A stretch of DNA of 20,091 bases, from positions 1 to 20,091 of the forward strand of contig CABPSV020000283.1 in assembly GCA_902459845.2 (NCBI GenBank), written 5' to 3'. Of this stretch, positions 10,441 through 18,906 are shown piece by piece. This DNA comes from Hepatocystis sp. ex Piliocolobus tephrosceles. Taxonomy: Eukaryota; Apicomplexa; Aconoidasida; Haemosporida; Plasmodiidae. Position 1 is the first letter of the stretch, and every line of letters begins with the position of its first letter. Under the pieces are notes generated by a model. It made no database searches and was not told the origin of the DNA. It saw only the letters and a list, made by a program, of their open reading frames with translations. Position numbers and translations under genes: made by a program.

Positions 10441-11328
10441 TTGCTTTCGTTTGATTGCGATTGTTCGCGTTTGTTCTGGTTTTTTTTTCTGTCTTTGTTA
10501 TCGTTATAGCTATCGTTATATCGTTTATTATTTTGGCGTTTTATCGCTTTTTACTTTTATTTAATATTATATGTTAGTATATATATATATATATGTGTAG
10601 TTGTATATATCACTTATTTTTTGATACATAAAAAACCTCCATGTGTTTTGTGATTATACTTAAAAAAAAAAGAAAAAAAAAAAATTGTTAATTTTTTTTA
10701 ATATTCTTTTTTGTTTTATAAAAAAAGCTCAAACAATTCATATTTAAAAAAAAATTGTTTTTTCGCTTTTTTTATCTTTCCATTCTTTATCTTTTCATTT
10801 TTCTTACTTTGCCACTTTTTTACCTTGCTAATTTTGTCCCTTTTCGTTTCTCTAACTTTTTTTTTTTAACTTTTTTTTTTTTACTTTTTTTTTTTAACTT
10901 TTTTTTTTCTACCTTTTTTTTGTAGTAATATGTTATAGTAAATATTAGATCTTGGTGCTAAAAAACATTACTTGAGACACTATAATAAAAAATAGTTTCA
11001 TAACATTTTATTTCCCAATTTCAATTTATATTATTTACCTCATAATTCCTATAGCAGATAATTCACGAATATGTTTTCTATGTGTGTCTTATATATATAT
11101 ATATATATATATATATACTTTGATCAGAATAATTGATTATATCTGTGACTGTGTGAGATTTATTTATTAGTATTAAATGTACATATATATATATATATAT
11201 ACGCATTTTGTATATATTTTTTTAAAACTATATCATTTGTACAATTTTACATAATGTCAAAATTATATAAATCTTATTTTGTTCTTATTTTATGCATATA
11301 TAATTTTAATGTGACAATATGCATTAAA

Positions 11329-11364
<36 letters not shown>

Positions 11365-11371
11365 TTTTTTT

Positions 11372-11600
11372 ATTTTATAAACTTATTTATAAACTTATTT
11401 TTTTATTAGTTTATTAACCTTTTTTTTTTTTTTTTTATATTAAAAACTTATTTTTTTTCACTTTATAAAAACTTAGCTTTTTTCACTTTATAAACTTAGC
11501 TTTTTTCACTTTATAAACTTAGCTTTTTTTTATTTTATAAACTAAGTTTTTTTTATATTGTAAATCTACTTTTTTTTTTTATTTTGTAAATATATATTTT
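11372..11600. repeat. Degenerate tandem repeat with core ACTTAGCTTTTTTCACTTTATAA
   Basis: Between 11459 and 11530 a unit of about 23 bases is repeated three times almost exactly, as TTCACTTTATAA plus ACTTAGCTTT. On both sides decayed copies keep the TTTATAAACTTA core with variable T runs. The array is intergenic. Confidence 0.75.
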
Positions 11601-11660
11601 TTTTTAAACTTTTTTTTTTTTTTTTTTTTTAAAAGTTTTTAAAAAAAAAAAAAAAAAAAA
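11600..11660. repeat. Poly-T/poly-A foldback
   Basis: A T-rich stretch containing TTTTAAACTTTTT is followed by AAAAGTTTTT and a 20-base A run, so the two halves are nearly complementary. The transcript of either strand could fold into a long A-U hairpin. It may equally be chance juxtaposition of homopolymers. Confidence 0.5.
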
Positions 11661-12067
11661 CATATTTAAAATGTTGAGAAATATATAAGCATCGAAAATG
11701 TTCTATTCCTTCGACAAAAGAAAAAAAAAAAATAAAAGGCAAAAGGAAAAAAAAACAATTATTTTTAAATAATTGTCCAAAAATATTCTTATTTTTATTT
11801 AATTATTTTTATTTATTTTTTTATGAATCTATATTTCAGTAGTTTAAATTTTATTTATAATTAGTAATAAATCAAATGTAAATATTGCTTAAAAAAAATT
11901 AAAGTATGAACTAAAACGTGAATTAGAACATAAAAAAAAAAGAATGGGAACAAAGGCTTGAATAAAAATGTAATCAAAAACGTAAATCAAAATTTGAATA
12001 AATTGTAGAAACAAAAAGGCAACTTAATCATATTCAAATAGTATAAAAAGACTATAAACATAATTAA

Positions 12068-12163
12068 AAATCAAATTACAAATCAAATTACAAATCAAGT
12101 TACAAATCAAGTTACAAATCAAGTTACAAATCAAGTTACAAATCAAGTTACAAATCAAGTTAC
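12068..12163. repeat. 12-bp tandem repeat, 8 copies
   Basis: The unit is AAATCAAGTTAC. The first two copies read AAATCAAATTAC and the remaining six match each other exactly. It lies about 270 bases downstream of the thioesterase stop codon on the transcribed strand, so it is possibly in the 3' UTR. It is a likely length-variable minisatellite. Confidence 0.92.
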
Positions 12164-12365
12164 AAATAAAAGAAAAATTAAAATAATTTTATCTATAACA
12201 AATCGTAATTCTTTTTTGCAAGTGTTTTTACAAAAAAGTTTATCGAAAACAAAAGCAAAATATTTATAGTTATAGGTATATGTATATATATTTATGTGTA
12301 CTCATAATGTACGATTTCTATAAAAGGAAAAGGGTAGACAAAATAAGCATTTTATTTATTTATTT

Positions 12366-12422
12366 TTTTTTTTCAAAGCAAGTAAGCTAATTTTTTTATT
12401 TTTTTCAAAGCAAGTAAGCTAT
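12366..12422. repeat. Direct duplication of a 22-base element
   Basis: TTTTTTTCAAAGCAAGTAAG followed by CTA occurs twice, about 35 bases apart, immediately downstream of the thioesterase stop codon. This is probably a local duplication in the 3' UTR. Confidence 0.75.
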
Positions 12423-12434
12423 TTTTTTTAAATT

Positions 12435-13142
12435 TTAGCAAAAAATATTAATCAAATTATAGAATTTTTCAATAGGCATTGGTAAGTTTTTTTTTTTTAT
12501 ATTGTTAGAAATTGATTGTTTTTGTCCCAAACCATCTGTTTGTACTAAAGTGAAAGTAGCAGCAAAAAATACTTTACATTTTTTTTGTTTTGATAATTCC
12601 ATAAAGCCTTCATCATTAATGTTTATTATGCGATGTTTAGTGTTCTCATATTTTGATAACATATTAGTTAATTTATTTTCAAATTTTTTAATTTTACATT
12701 TCATATGTGGATTTTTTATCTTACTTTTTGGACCTCTTGAATTATTAATTTCGTTTATTGTAGATGTCACACCCACCAAACTTATTCCTAAAGAAGTATT
12801 ACCATAATATGTGATTGTTCCAATAATTTTATAATGATCATTATATTTTAGTGGTGCATTATATGTTATATTAATATTTTTTAAAAGGAATTCTCCATTT
12901 TCAAAATTATTAAAGCCTAGCTTATATAAATAATATATAACTGCATTTCCACTATAGTTTATATGATTTGAATGGAACATAATTTTATAGGCATCTAAAT
13001 CACTAAAAGATACTTTTTTTTGCTCAATAAAAATACTATATATTACATTATCTAATTTTAATTTATAAATTTTTGATTCCGCATTCGTTTTATAAAAAAT
13101 CATTAACTCTATAATGAAAAAAAGCAAAAATGATGTTTTCAT
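12435..13142 (-). CDS. Hot-dog-fold thioesterase-like protein with signal peptide
   Basis: 235 residues from the ATG at 13142-13140, in one exon. Residues 1-21 form a typical signal peptide with a hydrophobic core and an ALA-like end at TNA|ES. Residues 44-77 (VSFSDLDAYKIMFHSNHINY then a helix ending YLYKLGF) match the start of the 4-hydroxybenzoyl-CoA thioesterase/YbgC hot-dog family, whose pattern is F-x-D-x-D-xx-x-I-V-F/Y-x-x-N-Y. Asp50 falls at the position of the catalytic Asp. Later strands are LLKNINITYNAPLKYND (86-102), YKIIGTITYYG (104-114), LGISLVGVTSTIN (118-130) and KVFFAATFTLVQTD (190-203). A charged insertion of about 55 residues (132-188) splits the last two strands. The family usually hydrolyses acyl-CoA or acyl-carrier-protein thioesters; the substrate here is unknown. 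The signal peptide points to the ER, apicoplast or beyond; there is little room for a separate transit peptide before the domain. Confidence 0.8.
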   Translation of the reverse strand: MKTSFLLFFIIELMIFYKTNAESKIYKLKLDNVIYSIFIEQKKVSFSDLDAYKIMFHSNHINYSGNAVIYYLYKLGFNNFENGEFLLKNINITYNAPLKYNDHYKIIGTITYYGNTSLGISLVGVTSTINEINNSRGPKSKIKNPHMKCKIKKFENKLTNMLSKYENTKHRIININDEGFMELSKQKKCKVFFAATFTLVQTDGLGQKQSISNNIKKKNLPMPIEKFYNLINIFC

Positions 13143-13197
13143 CTTTACCTAAAATTGGTCAAGAAATAAAAAAAAAAAATAAAAAATAAAAAAAAAT

Positions 13198-13493
13198 GTC
13201 AGTATGTCTATATAGGACTTACTTTTATTAAAAAAGAAAAAAAAAAAAGATGAAAATAATTAATTTAAAAAAAAAATAATAAATAATTTATAATAAATAA
13301 TAAATAAATAATAAATAAAAAAAGGAGCACGTGTGTACGGACTTTACTTTTAATATAAGGCAAAATATAAAAAAAATATATTTAAAAAAAAAAATGTGCG
13401 TAAATATATAGGCTTTATTTTTAGTATAAAGAAAAGATAAAAATAATAAATTAAAAAAAAAAAATTGAGTATTTATATGTAGATTTAATTTTT
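13198..13493. repeat. Diverged tandem repeat of about 70 bp, four copies
   Basis: Each copy reads roughly as a GTATGTCTATATAGG-like start, then (A)CTTTACTTTTAATATAA, then an A-rich AAGATAAAAATAATTAATTT block ending in an A run. Copies start near 13201, 13329, 13395 and 13467. The second to fourth are recognisable by eye but differ at many positions. Boundaries are approximate. Confidence 0.55.
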
Positions 13494-13549
13494 AATCAAA
13501 GAAAAAGAATCAAAGAAAAAGAATCAAAGGAAAAGAATCAAAGAAAAAG
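13494..13549. repeat. 14-bp tandem repeat, 4 copies
   Basis: The unit is AATCAAAGAAAAAG, with one A-to-G change in the third copy. It is followed by further AAAAGATA units of variable length. Confidence 0.9.
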
Positions 13550-13937
13550 ATAAAAAAAAAAAGATAAAAAAAAAAAAGATAAAAAAAAAAAATTGAAAAA
13601 ATAAATTATTAGGTCAGAAATGGCCTATTAAAATTTTATTTAAAAGTAATGACTTTTTTTTTTTTTTTTTTTTTATTAATTAATTAATCAATTAATTAAT
13701 TTGCCTTGTTTTTTTTATTTGTTTATTTTAACTTTTTTTTTAAAAATAAAAATATTAATGACATATATAAATGTTATTATACATACATAATAACACGTAA
13801 AAAAAAAAAAAAAAAAATATAAACAACAGCTTCTATATTTATACATATATGTATAACATGCATAAGAACATAATTAATGAAAAAATATTTTTATCATTTT
13901 ATGGAATAAACTTTTTCAAGATATTTTTCCTTGCTTT

Positions 13938-13972
13938 TTACTTTGTGTTTTTATTTTTTAGTAATCTACAAA

Positions 13973-14003
<31 letters not shown>

Positions 14004-14211
14004 AAACTATTAAGGATGAGTGTTATTATGTGGTTAATGAATTATGTGCGCACTTGCATGCATGACCATCTATCTACATGTTTTATATGATTTATTGTAT
14101 TAAGCTTGGAGAAACAATGTAATTTGTTTATGTAATTATTTGTGAAAATTATGTAATTTAAAAATAATAATGGTAGGAACACTTATTGGACATCGGTACT
14201 ATTTAAAAGTA

Positions 14212-14246
<35 letters not shown>

Positions 14247-14538
14247 GCAATTTATAAAATATGATCCACATAAATATTTCATCCACATAGTAATAGTTTC
14301 AACGATGTAAAACAATACATAAATATATATATATATATATGCATAATATGTATAATATGTTAAAAATGAAAGTACATTTTTACTAACCCTTTTTTTTCTT
14401 TCCTCTCTTTGTTGAGTTTTAATTTAAATAAATGACGTTCATCATGAATCCTATAGAAACAAAAAAAAACGCATTAATATTTAGATACATGAATTAGTTA
14501 TATATGTGAGCACATGACATATGTCCATGTGTGTATAC

Positions 14539-14569
<31 letters not shown>

Positions 14570-14710
14570 TATGTTTTTTTATCTTTTTATCTCTTTTTTT
14601 TTTTTTTTTTTTTTAATTTTAACTTGTAAAAATCTTTCGTTCTTGATAAAATTTGAATTTCTTCTTTTAATTTTTGTGGATGTTCATTGTTTAACTTAGC
14701 TTCTACATCT
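13938..14710 (-). CDS. Small multi-exon gene of charged, helical type, product unknown (5' exon unresolved)
   Basis: Three exons join in phase: 14710-14624, 14450-14388 and 13965-13938 (stop TAA at 13940-13938). The acceptors are TTTTTTTAACAG, TTTGTTTCTATAG and TTTATTTGTAG; the donors are TACAA|GTTAAA and AAGG|GTTAGT. All three junctions are phase 2. The encoded part is DVEAKLNNEHPQKLKEEIQI, then LSRTKDFYK, then IHDERHLFKLKLNKERKEKK, then GLLKNKNTK, about 58 residues, strongly charged and probably one or two long helices. The upstream piece must end in phase 2. The frame at 14958-14816, open from ATG and ending TT|GTATCA, would fit; starts at 14958 or 14835 would give about 106 or 65 residues in all. 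I do not recognise the family; it could be a small ribosome-, mitochondrion- or assembly-related protein. The gene is supported by phase agreement, good acceptors and locally lower AT content. Confidence 0.6.
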
Positions 14711-14815
14711 CTGTTAAAAAAAAAAAAAATGTATATGTTTTAGTTCAAGATTTTTGCTATGACATATATGCATGCATAAACTTAAACAAGTTTATTAAGA
14801 ATTTTTTTCTGATAC

Positions 14816-14833
14816 AATATTTTTATGAAACAC

Positions 14834-14867
<34 letters not shown>

Positions 14868-14958
14868 TATTATTGTTGTAGCACTTCATATACACATCGT
14901 AAAAGTACACGCGTCTTATATGATCATGCATAATGAAATAATGACAAGTAGTAAACAT
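14816..14958 (-). other. Candidate first exon of the small spliced gene
   Basis: The frame is open from ATG at 14958-14956 through a 9-codon Lys run, with internal ATGs at 14931, 14889 and 14835, to a possible donor TT|GTATCA at 14815. It leaves phase 2, as the next exon needs. A donor at AA|GTGC (about 14882) also leaves phase 2. Which ATG and donor are used cannot be decided from sequence. Confidence 0.35.
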
Positions 14959-15041
14959 TTATTTGTTGAAAAAAAACTATATTTACATACACATGAACAC
15001 ACATTAATGGTCACATATATATATATATATATATATATATC

Positions 15042-16221
15042 TTATGAATTCTCAAATTTATACTGTGGTAATTGTAAAGAATGTTGTCTCCAGTGTACAG
15101 AGTTAATCGAGTTCGTTTTTTTTTTTAATTCGATTAATTTGTTATTTAAATATATACATAAATTTTGATCGGATATAATATTCGCACTAATTAATATTTC
15201 ATTGTTTTTATTTGTTTTGATAAAAAGTTCTTCAAAGAAGTTAATAAAGTTAAGCCAACTGTTAAATACCTTATATATAGATATACCTGAACTAATAATT
15301 TTATGAGGATAATACGAATATTCAAATACATATTTATATATGTCTTTAATATTTAAAAAACAATTATGAAATTGTAAATATTTAAATAAATTTAACGCTA
15401 TATTTATTGAACTGTAATTATAATGATCTTGTTTAAAAAAATAATTATAATCGTTACTTTTATTAGAATATAAGCTTTTAAATTTTAAAATTTTATGTTG
15501 TAATGATAAAGGTAATCTTATATTTACATTTCGTATACATTTATACATATCTGCTTTTTTGTAAAAACTGGCATAAGCAACATTGTTGTTTATATATGGA
15601 TCGTTTCTATTACTTAAACATTTTAAAATTTTTAATCTTCCATATTTATTTAAGCTTTTTCTTAGTCTTTCTTGAATATATTCATTTGTTTTGTTATTAG
15701 GTAAATTTGTTATTTCGATTGTGTTTTCCCCATATATATACATATACTCGTAACTAAATTGTAAAAAAAAAAAAAGGGTATAAGTGATACAGATATATAT
15801 TAATATGAACATATGTAAATATATATATACAAACGATCTTGCTCATATATTTATATGGCTCATATATTTATGTGTATTATACATATTTAAAAAATTACAG
15901 CCGACACACTTATGTACATTTTGTCGCATCCATATAAAACTTATTCAGTTATGTATGTTATACACATTAAGTAAATCAGCATATGTTGCAATAATGATAA
16001 AAAAAATAAAATAAATAAATAAAACTATTGCGCTGAAATGTATATATATATTACCCCGATTTGGGTGTACAATATCTCCAATCTATGTAACCCTTTGAGT
16101 TTCTTGAATATAAAGGTTGATGGAATAAGCTAACATCTATTTTTTTTTTTTTTTTTTTTTGTATATAACACTTAATTTTGCTTCCTCCCGGATATTTGTG
16201 AAAACACCTTTTAAAAAACAT
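15042..16221 (-). CDS. RRM-like protein with mitochondrial-type N-terminus (two exons)
   Basis: Proposed exons are 16221-16055 and 15753-15042, giving 292 residues. The intron (301 nt) runs from GTAATA at 16054 to TTTACAATTTAG at 15754 and splits a Gly codon (GG|T, phase 2). Exon 1 starts MFFKRCFHKYPGGSKIK, basic and without acids, like a mitochondrial presequence, with an in-frame stop two codons upstream. It then runs through a six-Lys tract encoded by a 21-base A run and on to YIDWRYCTPKSG. Exon 2 begins YEYMYIYGE and contains an RRM-like beta-alpha-beta: TIEITNLP (67-74, RNP2-like), a helix NEYIQERLRKSLNKYG, and NNNVAYASFY (RNP1-like). The rest is Tyr/Asn-rich and helical and ends HWRQHSLQLPQYKFENS. 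The role may be in organellar RNA handling or the mitochondrial ribosome; this is inferred from the N-terminus and fold only. An ATG at 15812 just upstream of exon 2 lies in the intron and would give a hydrophobic start that is probably not real. Confidence 0.8.
15754..16054 (-). other. Intron of the RRM-like gene
   Basis: The donor is TCGG|GTAATA and the acceptor is a 13-base T run followed by ACAATTTAG. Length 301 nt, phase 2. The frames on both sides agree exactly with the coding frame of exon 2. Confidence 0.75.
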
Positions 16222-16445
16222 TGTTCATTCAAGCATATTTGTTTCTATGTAAAAGGTTATACATTTTGAATTATTCGTTGTATGAGATATATTATAAAAA
16301 TTGATATTTTTGATGAATATATGAACAAACAAATAAATAAACAAAATGATTAAACGGACGCACAAACAAGCAAATAATTTGATGAACAAACAAGTAAAAT
16401 AAACAAATGAAAATAAAAAAAAAAAAATTTTTTAAATTAAAGTTA

Positions 16446-16447
16446 NN
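16446..16447. other. Two undetermined bases (NN)
   Basis: Ambiguity in the assembly just after a 12-base A run and TTTTTTAAA. It may mark a scaffold join or unresolved homopolymer length, so spacing here is not reliable. Confidence 0.95.
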
Positions 16448-16602
16448 ACATCTTAAAAACTACATATATCAAAAGTAATATAGGTTAAAATAAAAGAAAG
16501 GAGCAAACTTTTCAAAATGGTGGAATTTCGTTTATGTAGGAAAATAAGTAATATGTATTTATGCGTATGTACAAATTTATGTACTACGTATACCTTCATA
16601 TG

Positions 16603-16669
16603 TATGTGTATATTATATGTATACTATATGTATATTATATGAATACTATATGTATATTATATGTATATG
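16603..16669. repeat. Degenerate TATAT(G)TATACTATATG repeat
   Basis: About four copies of a 10- to 20-base unit alternating TATACTATATG and TATATTATATG. It lies in the divergent intergenic region. Confidence 0.7.
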
Positions 16670-16890
16670 ACAAAACGAGACATAACAATAAAGGTTAACT
16701 ATAAATAAAAAAAAAAAAAAAAAAAAAAAAAGCACAACTTAACATTATTTTAATGCATTTAAAAGCTGTTAAGGAATTGCTAAATATATATAAAAGTTAT
16801 AAAAGCAGCGAATTGTTTAAAAATATACTAGTCTAAAAAAAAGTGTCAACATGAAGCATGTATATATGAATTTATCTTTATTATGTAGAG

Positions 16891-16921
<31 letters not shown>

Positions 16922-17446
16922 CAAATTGGAAAAATATGACAAAAGATAAAACATTTTGCGAATTGTGTGCAAAAAAAAACACAATTTTTAGTTAATTCAT
17001 CTTTGTTATGAATAAAAATATTTTTTATTAATTTAATGTAGAACTTAAATAGATAATTAAAAAAAAAGGTATATATCATCATACATCTTTTATTAATACA
17101 CATAAACAAAATAAAAAAGACGTTGGAAAAGTAAAAATTAGCACAATATTGTACTAATAGGAATAAAATAAATTATCATTATTATATAAATAGTGAGCTA
17201 AGTGTGTTAACGTTAAAATAAATATTTTCTAACCTAGCAAATATATTAAACGTGTATATGTACATATATATATATATATATTTAGGGAGCAATATAGAGA
17301 GAGTCATATAAAGAAACTCTCAAATTGTCTAGTTTATCCTCGATTCCAATTTCATTTTATTAATTTATATATTTTTTTTTTTTGTGTTCCACCCCTTTAA
17401 GCTATAAACAAAAAAAAAAAAAAACCATTTTGACAATAGTAAAAAT

Positions 17447-18094
17447 ATGACTAAAACGGAAAAAACAAATAAAAGAAAATTAAAAGAAGATATTTGTGAA
17501 AAAAATGAATATGAAACTAAAGATAAAAAAAGTAAAAAAAAGAGCAAAGTTGAAAAGAAATCGGTTTATGCAAAGTTACATAATAACTTGAATATTCATA
17601 ATAATATATTTATAAAACTACAGAAAGAAAATAAAATAAACTATGAAAAAAAAATTAATTTAGAAAAATTGTATAATAATATAAAAGGAAATATTATATC
17701 ATTAAACATATCAGATATTTTGATAGAATATTATGAATCTTTTTTTGAATTTGAAAAAAATAAAATTGATTTTATTTTACCTGAATTAGACAAAATAATT
17801 AATTCATCAAATATAGACATTTTAAAGGATTTGTGTAGCAACTCATTTTACCCTATTTACCACGATGAAGTTAAAAAAAAAAAAAAAAAAAATGAAAATG
17901 CTTGTTCCTTTTTTTTCCCATTTTTTACCAATACTTTATAGATCATAATATCTGAAAACAATTTTCTTATTATGTATATAGAAAATTAATTAGTTTTAGT
18001 ATGATCAGTCATAACGTTACTAGTTATAATCATATTGTAACTAACTACGTTGTAAATGAAAATATTGTAATCAGAATTTACCGTGTACAACCTT

Positions 18095-18131
<37 letters not shown>

Positions 18132-18868
18132 ATTTTATTTTATTTTTTTTTATTTTTTTTTTTATTTTTTTTTTTAAGCTGAGAAAAGATATAATAGAAT
18201 GGTTGAGTAAAGATAGACAGACAAATAAACAAAATACGGATCAAGCTGAACATATTAATATTTCCTATTTTTTTAGTCTCAACATTCTTCTAACTTATAT
18301 GATATATAAAAATGATGATTACTCTAATTGTTCTTGTTTGATTTACCTTAATATGTTACAAGTATAGTTAAATTTTATAAAAATTATAACATTGCACAAA
18401 TAGTACCATAGCAAAATGGAAAAATAGCAATTTCATTATTTTCACTCCTTTAGAACATAATTATTTTTATACTCTATCATTTTACTTAATTTTACTATAT
18501 TTTATTGATTTTATTGATTTTATTGATTTATTTTATTTAATTATTTTTATTTTTATTGATTTTATTGATTTTATTGATTTATTTTATTTAATTATTTTTA
18601 TTTTTTTTTTTTTTGTGCTATACTTGTAGTGGGTGCATACTACCACAAAAAGACAGCAGTTCCGCATGTTCATACTAAAAGGAATTCTGAAAAGGTTTTT
18701 AGCTTGTTCATTTTATTTTAATGATAAAGAAATTACCAAACACAAAAAAGTTGATAATGAAAATGTATTAAATGGTATAAATATATATATTTATATACAT
18801 ATTGTACATATGTGAATGTATACCAAAAATATTAAGTGTATAAGGATTAGTCAACATATTTTATGCAG

Positions 18869-18906
<38 letters not shown>

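Larger units (their letters stand above)
10413..12434. other. Intergenic region upstream of the membrane-protein gene and downstream of the thioesterase gene
   Basis: This 2 kb is mostly low complexity. The part next to the membrane gene (about 10413-10560) is less AT-rich and pyrimidine-rich on the plus strand, and probably forms the 5' leader. Then follow T-rich blocks (10857-10920), (TA)n tracts, a 33-base A run at 11330-11362, a T/A foldback near 11610-11660, and two tandem repeat arrays listed separately. A coding-like fragment at 11039-11087 on the minus strand is discussed in the findings. No firm gene is seen. Confidence 0.5.
13143..13937. other. Intergenic region between the small spliced gene and the thioesterase gene
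   Basis: It should contain the thioesterase 5' leader and the 3' UTR of the small gene. Most of it is repeat: a diverged unit of about 70 bases (13198-13500), a 14-bp tandem array (13494-13549), runs of AAAAAGATA, and TTAA-type repeats near 13675-13700 that form a palindrome. No gene is seen. Confidence 0.5.
16222..17446. promoter_or_regulatory. Divergent intergenic region with promoters of the RRM-like and plus-strand genes
   Basis: The two flanking genes point away from each other, so both promoters and 5' leaders should lie here. The region holds A runs (16708-16731, 16889-16918), short purine-rich blocks of ACAAACAAATAAA type (16322-16410), a TATACTATATG-type repeat at 16603-16669, and two undetermined bases at 16446-16447. 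No recognisable core promoter motif is claimed. Short open frames here are low complexity and not called as genes. Confidence 0.55.

Noticed and set aside
15754..15812. Hydrophobic N-terminus (MFILIYICITYTLFFFLQ) before the RRM-like exon
   Set aside because: It is read from the intron pyrimidine tract and acceptor; a phase-matched upstream exon explains the start better.
16516..16680. Short plus-strand frame starting MVEFRLCRKISN
   Set aside because: It soon becomes a TATATG repeat translation, has no clear splice sites and lies in the divergent promoter region.
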